A stretch of 19,035 nt of DNA from SIAJ01 sp036266155 (lineage in GTDB: Bacteria > Planctomycetota > Planctomycetia > Gemmatales > Gemmataceae), in contig DATANR010000024.1 of the NCBI GenBank assembly GCA_036266155.1, forward strand, positions 1-19,035. The letters run 5' to 3'. Below, one piece after another: positions 1 through 7,005 of this stretch. Each line of letters starts with the position of its first letter. Within the stretch, counting starts at the first letter, position 1. A program made the translations under genes and the position numbers. The notes under the pieces were generated by a model. That model saw nothing but the letters and a program-made list of their open reading frames with translations, was not told the origin of the DNA and did no database searches.

Positions 1-400
1 CCTTCATCTCCCGGCAATGGGGGCACGGCACGCGCTTCTTGGCCTTGCCGGCCGAAGAGCCGGACGACTTGGTGTTTGCCTGGGCCAACATGCCCAGCAT
101 CGTGCTGAATGTGGCCGCCTCTTCGCGCGACATCCCGGCAGCCACGAATGCGCCGGCCCCGCCTGGGAGGATCAGTTTGGCTGAGCGGGCGCAAGACGGG
201 CAGAGGAGCCACGGCGTCTGGTTGATGGCCACGAGCCCGCTCTTCCACTGACCGACGGTCATGCCCATGGCGGACATAAATGACCGCGCCGACGCCGGCG
301 GCTCATACCCGCCCGCGACCAGCGTGCGAAATTCGTCGGCCGAGTACATGGTCCCATCGGTCGGGGACGCGTCGGAATTGCAAACGTCACAGATGGCCAT
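1..400 (-). CDS. Partial gene, hypothetical protein with three CxxC pairs
   Basis: The frame is open from an ATG at 400 to the left edge, giving 133 residues with no stop. The protein begins MAICDVCNSD and has Cys pairs at residues 4-7 (CDVC), 67-70 (CPSC) and 126-129 (CPHC). The first two pairs could form one zinc ribbon and the third could begin another, so a zinc-binding role is inferred. The middle (residues 15-60) is soluble and mixed in character, and no signal peptide or membrane helix is visible. Upstream of the ATG there is no strong ribosome-binding site. I do not recognise the family. The C-terminus is outside the window. Its codon-like GC pattern and the even spacing of Cys pairs argue for a real gene over the antisense frames here. 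Confidence 0.7.
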   Translation of the reverse strand, partial: MAICDVCNSDASPTDGTMYSADEFRTLVAGGYEPPASARSFMSAMGMTVGQWKSGLVAINQTPWLLCPSCARSAKLILPGGAGAFVAAGMSREEAATFSTMLGMLAQANTKSSGSSAGKAKKRVPCPHCREMK

Positions 401-427
401 AGCGCGTTCCGGGGAGAGAGCCGGCCG

Positions 428-446
428 AGATGTGTATAAGACACGG
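428..446 (+). other. Sequence nearly identical to the Tn5 mosaic end
   Basis: The first 14 bases, AGATGTGTATAAGA, match the 19-base Tn5 mosaic end exactly, and 17 of 19 match overall (mismatches at positions 15 and 18). This sequence is also the transposase-adapter end used in tagmentation libraries, so it could mark an adapter remnant or chimeric join in the assembly. It could also be a chance match or part of a promoter: read on the minus strand it contains TATACA, about 30 bases before the start of the left-edge gene. No transposase gene or second end is visible. Confidence 0.45.
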
Positions 447-536
447 TTTGGAGGTGGATTCGGGAGAATTCAGCGAAGGGATTTGGTCAAGCCGCTGAAC
501 AGACAGCTCAGCCGCCCGCGGCGGCCGCAGAACTTC

Positions 537-1013
537 TCACGCCGCAGAACCGTCCTGCCCCCGCGAGTTGGCTGCCGTCCCGGGTTCGGCGGCGATCGCT
601 CCGTGGCCACCGCGGTAGCACCGCACCCAACCGGACCCCGCGACCACCACGCCTACCCCGAGATAGGCCGCGAGGCCCGCCAACAGGCCGCGGAGCACCC
701 ACGGCAGAGCCCGAAAGAAGGCATCCGAGGGGACCGGACCGGCCGCGAAGATCCATACGCCGAGGCCGGCCATGCCCAGTGGCACGCCCATCCCAGCCAA
801 CAGCCACCGGCCCCGCGCCTGGCGGCCGGCCAGCATCAGGCCGACCGCGAACGCGGCCAGGAGCAGGCTATAGGCTAGGCCAGCCAGGAGGAACTCGGCC
901 GGGTCCACTTCGGGCATCAGCAGGGTGCAGACGGCGAACAAGGCTCCCAGCGCCAGGAATGTAAGGCCGACCGCCCGCACCGGGCGTGCTAGGTGAACAG
1001 CCTCAGCCACCAC
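537..1013 (-). CDS. Four-helix integral membrane protein, unknown family
   Basis: 158 residues. Four hydrophobic segments are visible, at roughly residues 13-33, 42-62, 69-89 and 101-126, followed by a polar, Gly/Ala-rich tail of about 30 residues that is probably cytoplasmic. The start is a GTG at 1013, chosen because a strong ribosome-binding site (GGGGGAGGTGAC) lies about 6 bases before it. It follows the 74-residue gene upstream by 25 bases on the same strand, so the small genes here are probably one transcript. I do not recognise the family; no catalytic or binding motif is obvious. The role is unknown beyond being an inner-membrane protein. Confidence 0.75.
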   Translation of the reverse strand: MVAEAVHLARPVRAVGLTFLALGALFAVCTLLMPEVDPAEFLLAGLAYSLLLAAFAVGLMLAGRQARGRWLLAGMGVPLGMAGLGVWIFAAGPVPSDAFFRALPWVLRGLLAGLAAYLGVGVVVAGSGWVRCYRGGHGAIAAEPGTAANSRGQDGSAA

Positions 1014-1038
1014 GCGTCACCTCCCCCGCCGCCGAACG

Positions 1039-1263
1039 CTACCGCTCACCTGCCGGCGGGGCGCCGGTGGGCTCGGCGCCATCAGAAGCCGGTGATGCCC
1101 CGCCGGTCGGGTACAGCGGTTGTTTCGGCGTGCCTTGGCGTTTCAGTCCCGCGGCCAGAAATCGCCGCAGTGACTCAGCCACCTCACCGTCGCCCGCCGG
1201 CCCGGCCCCGAGCGCGGCCTCCAACTCATCCCGTATCTTGTCCAGCGACTTCCGGCCCGTCAT
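1039..1263 (-). CDS. Small hypothetical protein (74 aa)
   Basis: The start was placed at the ATG at 1263, which overlaps the stop of the preceding gene as ATGA; a GGGAG sits 8 bases upstream. A longer frame begins at 1287 but lacks this coupling signal. The protein begins MTGRKSLDKIRDELEAALG, has a charged helical N-terminal half (residues 3-45) and ends in a Pro/Gly/Ala-rich disordered tail. No membrane segment is seen. The start/stop overlap implies translational coupling to the 71-residue product, so the two may act together. The family is not recognised. Confidence 0.65.
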   Translation of the reverse strand: MTGRKSLDKIRDELEAALGAGPAGDGEVAESLRRFLAAGLKRQGTPKQPLYPTGGASPASDGAEPTGAPPAGER

Positions 1264-1475
1264 AAAAGTTCTCCCAACGAATTCCATAACTCGGTAATGA
1301 TGCGCACCGCATCGTTCGGCTCGCGGCCTCCGAGTAACAACTCGGCGGTCGCCTTCGCGATCAGAAGGTCCCGATCCGAACCAGGCTCAACCACAAGCAA
1401 ATGCCTCTTTTCTCCGTGAGACGCAGGATAAAGAAGAGCTAAACGCAAATTATTTCCTGAGATATGTTGCGTCAA
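1260..1475 (-). CDS. Small hypothetical protein (about 62-71 aa)
   Basis: The longest frame starts with TTG at 1475 (71 residues). A second TTG at 1448 has AGGA six bases upstream and would give a 62-residue protein beginning with the equivalent of LRLALLYPASH; I cannot choose firmly between them. The C-terminal half (LIAKATAELLLGGREP onward) looks like a compact helical domain. It ends in an ATGA overlap with the next gene. Upstream DNA at 1440-1500 is more AT-rich than its surroundings. No known motif was recognised. The overlap and same-strand neighbours argue that it is translated. Confidence 0.6.
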   Translation of the reverse strand: MTQHISGNNLRLALLYPASHGEKRHLLVVEPGSDRDLLIAKATAELLLGGREPNDAVRIITELWNSLGELL

Positions 1476-1488
1476 CTTTTTATCTGCT

Positions 1489-1608
1489 TTACTTTTTTGC
1501 GATCAAATCCTTGTCGTTGAGCTTCACCAGTTCTTCGCTGGTAAGATCCGCGGGCGCTGCAAGCGCGGTGAGCATGACGACGAACAGGGAGAGACTGACG
1601 CGGAACAT
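1489..1608 (-). CDS. Possible 39-residue exported peptide
   Basis: The ATG at 1608 opens a short frame, MFRVSLSLFVVMLTALAAP followed by ADLTSEELVKLNDKDLIAKK. It looks like a signal peptide with a likely cleavage site after LAA or APA, leaving a charged peptide of about 20 residues. No good ribosome-binding site is seen. The stop at 1489 lies 13 bases before the TTG of the next gene, so this could be the first gene of the cluster or a leader peptide. It may also be a remnant of a longer secreted protein. Support is the signal-peptide pattern plus position; it is too short for confident calling. Confidence 0.45.
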   Translation of the reverse strand: MFRVSLSLFVVMLTALAAPADLTSEELVKLNDKDLIAKK

Positions 1609-1692
1609 CGGGTAGGCTTTATTCACAATTTGCAAGAAGGACGCAAATGACCGACAGTTCTTATTGCAATTCTGGCCGGCCGTCCACGTGCC

Positions 1693-1953
1693 TCATTCAT
1701 AGACCTCCCGACGATGGGCGATGACGACGACATTGACCTCGCTGGCGTCGTCGTCAATTCGATAAATAACGCGCCAGTCGCCGACACGATAACGTAGATA
1801 TCCCGACCATTCGCCTTTGAGGCGTTTGACGTTGTTGCCACGGCGTGGATTGACTTCAAGTTGGCGGAAGCAGCGTGCGAGCTTTAATGCCAGGGGCCGA
1901 GCGGCCGACGCAAAAAACTCTGCCGCCGACGGCGACAATACGACCTCAAACAT
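1693..1953 (-). CDS. RelE/ParE-family toxin
   Basis: 86 residues, the usual length for this family. The sequence ends with the typical RelE-type strand pattern: SGYLRYRVGDWRVIYRIDDD, then VNVVVIAHRREVY. Basic residues (RRGNNVKRLKGEW) lie in the middle, as is usual for these toxins. RelE members cleave mRNA on the ribosome and ParE members poison gyrase; the two share this fold, and sequence alone does not decide here. The start ATG at 1953 overlaps the antitoxin stop by 8 bases, giving a coupled antitoxin-toxin operon on the minus strand. The gene is intact. Confidence 0.88.
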   Translation of the reverse strand: MFEVVLSPSAAEFFASAARPLALKLARCFRQLEVNPRRGNNVKRLKGEWSGYLRYRVGDWRVIYRIDDDASEVNVVVIAHRREVYE

Positions 1954-2137
1954 CGTCGCGAACCTTGCGCCAGTTCACGCCTTTCTTGGCCTTCAGGTCG
2001 CTCTCAGCCTTGTCGATCTCTTGCCGGAGCGTCGGCCGGTTCAAGAAGGCGATGTAGTCGGCCACGGAGGTCAGACGATCAACTGGCAGGCGGTCCAGGG
2101 CCTTCTTGATCTCGCGACGCAATACGGACTCCGTCAT
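1946..2137 (-). CDS. Antitoxin partner of the RelE/ParE-type toxin
   Basis: 63 residues from the ATG at 2137. AGGAG lies 7 bases upstream, which favours this start over TTG and GTG codons at 2143 and 2140. The N-terminal half (TESVLRREIKKALDRLPVDR, then a segment ending VADYIAFLNR) resembles small helical antitoxins that are paired with RelE toxins. The C-terminal half is charged and probably disordered until it wraps the toxin. It precedes and overlaps the toxin gene. It should neutralise the toxin and may repress the operon by binding its own promoter in the AT-richer DNA just upstream, though no operator was identified. Confidence 0.82.
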   Translation of the reverse strand: MTESVLRREIKKALDRLPVDRLTSVADYIAFLNRPTLRQEIDKAESDLKAKKGVNWRKVRDDV

Positions 2138-2219
2138 CACCAAACTCCTTGGTCAGCCACATTCACAACTCTACACAGTTCGGCCATTGGGTGGCAATTC
2201 GAATGAGGATGATCTGGGT

Positions 2220-2258
2220 CATTCCCCTGTCCGCGCTCAACGACGAGAGCGGGGAATG
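2220..2258. repeat. Inverted repeat, imperfect hairpin
   Basis: CATTCCCC at 2220-2227 pairs with GGGGAATG at 2251-2258. A further CGCTC/GAGCG pairing inside gives an imperfect stem with an asymmetric bulge. The role is unknown. Confidence 0.5.
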
Positions 2259-2354
2259 TTCCTTTCATCAGGCGTCGGACAATGTGTAGAGCAGAGCAAG
2301 AATCCTTTCATTGCATTGCAGGTCGCGCGAGAATTCGCCCAGAAACCAGGGCTT

Positions 2355-2401
2355 GGCGCGTCAAAATTGAGGGTTCCTGGCGCTAGAATTTTGAGCGCGC
2401 C
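2355..2401. repeat. Inverted repeat, long near-perfect hairpin
   Basis: GGCGCGTCAAAATT at 2355-2368 pairs with AATTTTGAGCGCGCC at 2387-2401, interrupted only by one bulged base. The loop is about 18 bases. There is no T-run following on either strand, so it is not a standard intrinsic terminator. The GC-then-AT arrangement of the arms is unusual against the surrounding DNA. Confidence 0.6.
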
Positions 2402-2445
2402 GATTTCGACGTATCTCCTTGCCGGGTAACCGAGTAGATGCGGTT

Positions 2446-2505
2446 TTGGCAAGGAGAGATTGCCAACCCCCCCTATGTGTTTGGCAATCTTAGTTGGCAA
2501 TCTCT
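2446..2505. repeat. Cluster of TTGGCAA repeats forming alternative hairpins
   Basis: TTGGCAA occurs at 2446-2452, 2481-2487 and 2494-2500, with one inverted copy TTGCCAA at 2460-2466. The copy at 2455-2466 (AGAGATTGCCAA) pairs perfectly over 12 bases with 2494-2505, over 10 bases with 2481-2490, or over 7 bases with 2446-2452. It begins about 36 bases beyond the stop of the DUF11 gene on the minus strand, so it could end or stabilise that transcript. There is no poly-U tract. Confidence 0.6.
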
Positions 2506-2540
2506 GAATTCTGGCGTTCCGTGCAACGAATCGCCGTCGT

Positions 2541-3980
2541 TTATCTGATCCGCACCTTGAAGGTGATGACGCCCGTTTCGCCCGGCAAGAGCTTGCCGTC
2601 GATGGCCCAGCGGAGGACCATCGAGCCGGCGGAGTTCGGGGCGGCCGCGAAGGTGGCGGCGCGCGACGACTTGGCCGTGCCGACGATGTACTCGAGCCGG
2701 GCCGTCAGGCTGTCGGCGATCACGACGTCGGTCATCTCTTCCGTCGTCGGGTTGGTGAACTTCAGGTGGACCGTCAGTTCCTGACCAATCCGCTCCGGGT
2801 GCGGCGGGTCGATCCATTTCTGAATCATCAGCGATGTGCAGCCGGGGAAGGCCGTGATCTCGTCCGGCCCGCGGGCCTGGGCGACGACGGCCGTGCCCTT
2901 GATGCTCGACAAGCCGGCCGGTCGGCCCGACCAGAGGTCGAGCGCGGCGGAGCCGGTCTCACCGATGATGCCGCTGGCACGTTGATGGCCGATGAGGCCG
3001 CGCGGCTGCTCCAGGCCCCACACCTGATTCGGCATCGTGCGGAACGTGCTCGTCTTTGGCGGCGTCCAGACGATGACTGCTTGCGGCGGGATCGTCGCCT
3101 GATGGCCTCCAAGCCCGGTCTCGACGCGCAACACGCCGAAGCGCGGCACGCAGATGCAGACACGGTTCGACGGAGTAACCTTGCTGCCATAGCGGGTGCT
3201 GTATTGCATCACCGTATCGGTCGGGTCGAGCCCGCCGATGCCGCCGAGCGCGGGGCCGGGGGCGGCACGCGGACCGACGTCGCCGCCATCCTTCAAGCAT
3301 TCTTCCGAGGCGCCTTTGACGCCGATGATCGGATCGTAGATCACGACGCCCGCGAACGGGAAGCGCGGCGCGGCGGCCGGCATCGGCATCACGCGTGCGC
3401 CGGGGAACAGGATCGTGCCCGGCGTGTTTTCGAAGGCCAGCTCGTCGGCTGTGGCCGGGCGCTCGCCGAGACGGACGATCAGCATCGGCCGACCGCGGCC
3501 GCGCGCGTCCTTGATCGCTTCTTCCACGCTTTCGGCCGGGAACTCGAGGGCATGGCCCGCGACGCCGGCGACCGGCACGGCCTTCTCGGGGTCTTCGAGG
3601 TAATAGACCTTCGTGATCATCCGTCCCTGAAGAACCCGATCGATGTCGTTCTCCGTGAACTCGATCGGCACCGGATGCTTCGAGACATCTTCGAGACCGG
3701 GACGCGGGACGAGAACGCCGCGCACTTCGATCGACGGATGCAGCACCGTTCCCGTCGGGCCGGGCACATCGGTGAGTTGGAAGCGGTAGGTGTAGCCGGG
3801 TCGCAGACCCACGGGGCCGGCGGTGGTTGTTTCTTCTTTACCGGTCGGGTGCCAAGTCACCTTGGACCCGTCGGGAACGCCGACCTTGACGAACAGGAAT
3901 GGAGCCGGCGGCAAAGCGGGCGGCGGGACGGCCGGAGCCTGCCCGACGGTCAGCACCAGCGAGAGAAGGCCGACGTTCAT
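2541..3980 (-). CDS. Secreted protein with C-terminal DUF11 domain
   Basis: 479 residues from the ATG at 3980, which has GGAG 8 bases upstream and begins a signal peptide (MNVGLLSLVLTVGQAPA). A longer frame runs up to 4169 but only by translating the REPIN-like repeat. Residues about 33-170 are homologous to residues about 155-295 of the neighbouring lipoprotein. The middle region is Gly/Pro-rich. The last 80 or so residues (IGQELTVHLKFTNPTTEEMT onward) match the DUF11 conserved-repeat pattern, including GTA near the middle and the LLPGETGVITFKVRI ending. DUF11 domains are Ig-like surface or extracellular modules. It is probably exported and part of the cell envelope; the exact function is unknown. 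It lies downstream of the lipoprotein gene on the same strand. Confidence 0.85.
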   Translation of the reverse strand: MNVGLLSLVLTVGQAPAVPPPALPPAPFLFVKVGVPDGSKVTWHPTGKEETTTAGPVGLRPGYTYRFQLTDVPGPTGTVLHPSIEVRGVLVPRPGLEDVSKHPVPIEFTENDIDRVLQGRMITKVYYLEDPEKAVPVAGVAGHALEFPAESVEEAIKDARGRGRPMLIVRLGERPATADELAFENTPGTILFPGARVMPMPAAAPRFPFAGVVIYDPIIGVKGASEECLKDGGDVGPRAAPGPALGGIGGLDPTDTVMQYSTRYGSKVTPSNRVCICVPRFGVLRVETGLGGHQATIPPQAVIVWTPPKTSTFRTMPNQVWGLEQPRGLIGHQRASGIIGETGSAALDLWSGRPAGLSSIKGTAVVAQARGPDEITAFPGCTSLMIQKWIDPPHPERIGQELTVHLKFTNPTTEEMTDVVIADSLTARLEYIVGTAKSSRAATFAAAPNSAGSMVLRWAIDGKLLPGETGVITFKVRIR

Positions 3981-4000
3981 GTGCTGACTCCGTGTATTGC

Positions 4001-4105
4001 TCCCCCCTCTCCGCTTCGGAGAGGGGGGTCGGGGGGAGAGGTTTGAAGCGGGTGACAGCCCCAGACCTCTCCCCCTAACCCCCTCCCCGAAGCGGGGAGG
4101 GGGAA
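4001..4105. repeat. REPIN-like doublet of inverted GC-rich palindromes
   Basis: Two small palindromes face each other. The left (about 4002-4028) is a hairpin of CCCCCTCTCC / GGAGAGGGGG around GCTTC. The right (about 4078-4103) is CCCCTCCCC / GGGGAGGGG around GAAGC. They are flanked inside by GGGGGGAGAGG and its near-complement CCTCTCCCCC (4066-4075), so the whole unit folds into one long imperfect cruciform with a central loop near 4042-4065. That is the architecture of REP doublets. It lies in the 217-base gap between the lipoprotein stop and the DUF11 start. No RAYT transposase is in the window. Confidence 0.75.
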
Positions 4106-4197
4106 CCGAACCATCAACGTGCAACAAGGTGGCCAGGAGATTCGGGCTTGCGCCGCGTCGCCCGGTCACCTTGACGCTCGATCAATTCACTTCACGC

Positions 4198-5226
4198 TTA
4201 CTCAGGCAGCTTGACCGGCGGCATCGGCTTCGGAGCCGGGCCAGTGCCCGCGCCCGGACCACCCGGCGGCGGGCCCATCGGCGGCATGCCGACCGGACCA
4301 GCGAACGGGTTCGGAGCGCCGAGGCCCGGCGAGCCCTTCACTTCGAGGTCGATGTTGCCGAGGCGGACGATCGCCAGGATCTCACCGCGGCGACGGGCCT
4401 CGGCGATCGGGTCGACGCCCGCTTCGAGCCGGGTCGAGATCAACTCGGCCGGGCCAGCAACAGCGGCCAAATCCTGGAACGCCGGGTCGGGCAGGTAAAT
4501 CACCTTGACCAGGAAGTTGCCGGCGATCACTTGCTCGAAGTCTTCATCCGTGAACGAGACCGGCACCGAGCTGTGCGCCAGGTAGGCGGCCGTCTTGGCC
4601 GTCGCCGGCACGATCTCGAGCGTCGGGTAGAGGTCGACGTCGCCGCGACCTGGGATGTTCGACAGCTTCAGCCGATAGATGCCGCCTTGCGGGAAGTTGT
4701 ACCGGGCCGGCGTCGTCAGCGTGGCTTCGGCGCCCATCCACGTGATCTTCATCCGCTCCGGATCGCCGAAGCGAACGGAGGTGCGGGCGTTGATCGGAGC
4801 CATCAGGCCGCCTGGAGGCATGGCCCCGACGGCAGCGACGGCGCCGTACGGGCCCATCGGCGGGACCGGCATGATGCCGCGGCCCGGATAGAAGGCCGGC
4901 ACGCCGTCGGTTCCGGTCGGTACGTTACCGCGTGTCGGCAGGTAGCCGCCGGTGGCCTCGCGGCCGACGCGGTCGCCGTAGCCGGTGACCGGGACGATGC
5001 CGCCAGCGCCCATGTCGCGACCGTCGGCCCGGCTGATGCCGGACGGGGCCTGACCGCGGACAGTGGCCGGGGTGATTGGTTCACCGTGCGGTCCGCGATA
5101 TTGGATCGCCTCGGTGGCTGAGGAGGCGGGGTACTTGGCCGAAGCCGAGTCCGCCTTGTGATCGGTCGTCATGCACCCGCCGCCGAGGCCGGCAAGCAAC
5201 ATGAACGCTGCCGCGGTTCGTTTCAT
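4198..5226 (-). CDS. Lipoprotein paralogous to the DUF11 protein
   Basis: 342 residues from the ATG at 5226; GGAGAAGG lies just upstream. The N-terminus MKRTAAAFMLLAGLGGGCM has a lipobox with the acylated Cys at residue 18. Residues 20-150 are Gly/Pro-rich and low in complexity. Residues about 155-295 (from VRFGDPERMKITWMG to ILAIVRLGN) align with the DUF11 protein; shared features include the ITW/VTW start, the IPGRGDVDLYPTLEI / VPGPTGTVLHPSIEV strand, VSFTDEDFEQVIAG / IEFTENDIDRVLQG, and VKVIYLPDP / TKVYYLEDP. The tail is Pro/Gly-rich. It is probably membrane-anchored on the periplasmic or outer face. The function is unknown, but homology and adjacency imply a working pair with the downstream protein. 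Confidence 0.85.
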   Translation of the reverse strand: MKRTAAAFMLLAGLGGGCMTTDHKADSASAKYPASSATEAIQYRGPHGEPITPATVRGQAPSGISRADGRDMGAGGIVPVTGYGDRVGREATGGYLPTRGNVPTGTDGVPAFYPGRGIMPVPPMGPYGAVAAVGAMPPGGLMAPINARTSVRFGDPERMKITWMGAEATLTTPARYNFPQGGIYRLKLSNIPGRGDVDLYPTLEIVPATAKTAAYLAHSSVPVSFTDEDFEQVIAGNFLVKVIYLPDPAFQDLAAVAGPAELISTRLEAGVDPIAEARRRGEILAIVRLGNIDLEVKGSPGLGAPNPFAGPVGMPPMGPPPGGPGAGTGPAPKPMPPVKLPE

Positions 5227-5524
5227 ACGTACCTTCTCCGGACGATGCGCCCTGGTTGGTCGCCGGCACGCGGTACAGCCCGCAGAGCCGGGGGATTCCA
5301 ACAACTCAGAGTATTTGTCGGACCGGGTACGCCCGCGACTTTGAATAAAACCGGAATGGACGGCGCAATCCGCGCGGGACGGAAAGATGGGCGGACTAGA
5401 GGACCTGTTGTTGCCGCTGCTTCGAGAATAGAGTCAGGTTCCTCACGGAATTCATGTTTCTCCAAACCGCGCAAATCCGACAAGTCCTCACAACCGCGCG
5501 ATTTGTTCTCCATAGGGGGAGCCC
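5227..5524. promoter_or_regulatory. Divergent intergenic region
   Basis: About 298 bases separate the minus-strand lipoprotein start from the plus-strand BBP7 start, so promoters for both must lie here. No clear sigma-70 boxes or operators could be picked by eye. A ribosome-binding site (AGGGGGAG) ends just before the BBP7 ATG. Confidence 0.4.
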
Positions 5525-6958
5525 ATGGCGCGCGTCACTCGTGCCGCGGATGGATTGCGCATGCATCGATCAATTTTCGTCGCGACTCTCTTATCCGCGT
5601 CGGTTGCCTTCGGTCAGGCGCCGAGCCCGGCCGGGATCGTCACCATCGCCGATGAGGCGATCACGCCACCAGCGAGCGCGATTGAACTGAAGGATTATCC
5701 GCCGGCCCCGACGTGCGGCCCGCGCTGGTGGGCCCAGGGAGAGTATGTCTTCTGGGCCATCGGCACCAGCAAGCTCGTGGAGATGGGATTGGAGGCCTAC
5801 GAGAGCAACACCTTTAACGCTCTGCTGTCGGCAACGGGTAAGAACTGGCGCGACGTTGCCCATCGTCTACTCGGCGACGACCGGACTGGGTATCGTCTGG
5901 CGCTCGGCGGCTGGCTGAACAACGAAGAGACGCTGGGCTTCGAGGCCGACTTCCTGCACGTCAGCCGTGGACCGTTGACGTTGCCGATCGGCCTGAATCG
6001 TGACTTCAATCCGCTTGCACGGATCATCCCAAACGGCGACATCGCCTTTCAAGTGTCGCCCTGCAATGTCGCCTCGGATCTGTTGCAGCGCGCCGGTTTC
6101 GCGCCGCCCGGGGGCGACGCGGGCGATCCGCGGCTACTGGCGCTGTTCTTGAAGCATCGCAACGACCCGGCCCATCGGCTGCTGTTCCTTCTGTCGCGCA
6201 TCGGGTTACCGGGCATCGACTCGAATGGCCGCGAAGTTGTCATTCCGTATGGCGCCCGCGACCTGGCCAACGGCAGTGCCTTGTTCGAGTTGGGCGAGCA
6301 GACGTTCTGGGCCGTCGACCTGCTCGGCCGCGCCCACTTGATGCAGTCGGACGGGCTGACCGTCGATGCGCTCGCCGGCTATCGGCGTGTCTACTATTCG
6401 GACGCGTTGACGATTCACACGCAGACGGTGACCCTGTCGCGGCCGCTGTTGCCGGGCACGACGCTCCGGTCCGTGGACTCCGTATCGACGCAGAACACTT
6501 ACGACGGCGCGCTCATCGGTGTGGACGCCGGTTGGTGTTCGGGGAACTGGAACCTTTCCGTGCGTGCCACCGCGACGCCCGCTTACTACCAGGCCGATGT
6601 CGATCGCGTGGGCGCGAAGACGATCACCCTGCCCGATGGCCGTCGGCTCGACCCATCCGGCGGCACCTATCTCCGTTCGTCCGATGTGGGGGCCTCGTCC
6701 GCGAATGGCTGGACGGTCATCTCAGAGGTTGGCTTCCGGGCGACGCGCAACTTTGGCGACTACGTGTCGCTGACCCTGGGAGCGTCGCTCCTGTACATGC
6801 CGGAGGCCGCCCGGGCCGCGCCGCAACTCCCGCTCGGGATCGATCCGGATCGGGCTCTGCCGGGCCGGTCCGCGTCGACGCAAGTTCGAACCTCGCCAGT
6901 TGACCTCCGCGGAGTCTTCCTGGATACCATGTCCGCCGGGCTCATTTTTCATTACTGA
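5525..6958 (+). CDS. BBP7-family outer-membrane beta-barrel protein
   Basis: 477 residues. The ATG at 5525 has a strong AGGGGGAG site; an inner ATG at 5561 would give a cleaner signal peptide (MHRSIFVATLLSASVAFGQ) but has a weak site, so the start is uncertain by 12 codons. After the signal peptide comes the family's aromatic WWAQGEYVFWAI strand, then the GYRLALGGWLNNEETLGFEA strand, a later AGYRRVYYSDALTI strand, and C-terminal strands with EVGFRATRNFGDYVSLTLGA. The protein ends in FHY, a C-terminal aromatic typical of barrels. BBP7 is a planctomycete-enriched family of predicted outer-membrane barrels whose cargo is unknown. The channel-like gene follows by 47 bases. Confidence 0.88.
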   Translation: MARVTRAADGLRMHRSIFVATLLSASVAFGQAPSPAGIVTIADEAITPPASAIELKDYPPAPTCGPRWWAQGEYVFWAIGTSKLVEMGLEAYESNTFNALLSATGKNWRDVAHRLLGDDRTGYRLALGGWLNNEETLGFEADFLHVSRGPLTLPIGLNRDFNPLARIIPNGDIAFQVSPCNVASDLLQRAGFAPPGGDAGDPRLLALFLKHRNDPAHRLLFLLSRIGLPGIDSNGREVVIPYGARDLANGSALFELGEQTFWAVDLLGRAHLMQSDGLTVDALAGYRRVYYSDALTIHTQTVTLSRPLLPGTTLRSVDSVSTQNTYDGALIGVDAGWCSGNWNLSVRATATPAYYQADVDRVGAKTITLPDGRRLDPSGGTYLRSSDVGASSANGWTVISEVGFRATRNFGDYVSLTLGASLLYMPEAARAAPQLPLGIDPDRALPGRSASTQVRTSPVDLRGVFLDTMSAGLIFHY

Positions 6959-7005
6959 GACGCCCCAGCCGTCATGACATCCCGATTATTCACTCTCGGT
7001 TCGTA

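Larger units (their letters stand above)
2138..2540. other. Gene-free stretch with several inverted repeats
   Basis: About 400 bases between the antitoxin start and the DUF11 protein stop hold no convincing gene. An 87-codon minus-strand frame at 2237-2500 crosses all the repeats and has no ribosome-binding site, so it was not called. Three potential hairpins are present, at 2220-2258, 2355-2401 and 2446-2505, and a further 9-base inverted pair (CTCTACACA) joins 2169-2177 with 2283-2291. The stretch must include the toxin-antitoxin promoter near 2138-2200 and the 3' end of the DUF11 transcript. A structured RNA or a decayed mobile element is possible. Confidence 0.6.

Noticed and set aside
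261..878. 205-codon plus-strand frame over the left-edge and membrane-protein genes
   Set aside because: Arg/Pro-rich composition, antisense to better-supported genes, and it crosses the mosaic-end-like sequence.
2237..2500. 87-codon minus-strand frame
   Set aside because: It runs across three inverted repeats, has no ribosome-binding site and no recognisable domain.
2766..5121. Two long plus-strand frames of 426 and 374 codons
   Set aside because: They are antisense to the lipoprotein and DUF11 genes, rich in Arg/Asp/His, with no domain or ribosome-binding site; one also reads through the REPIN-like repeat.
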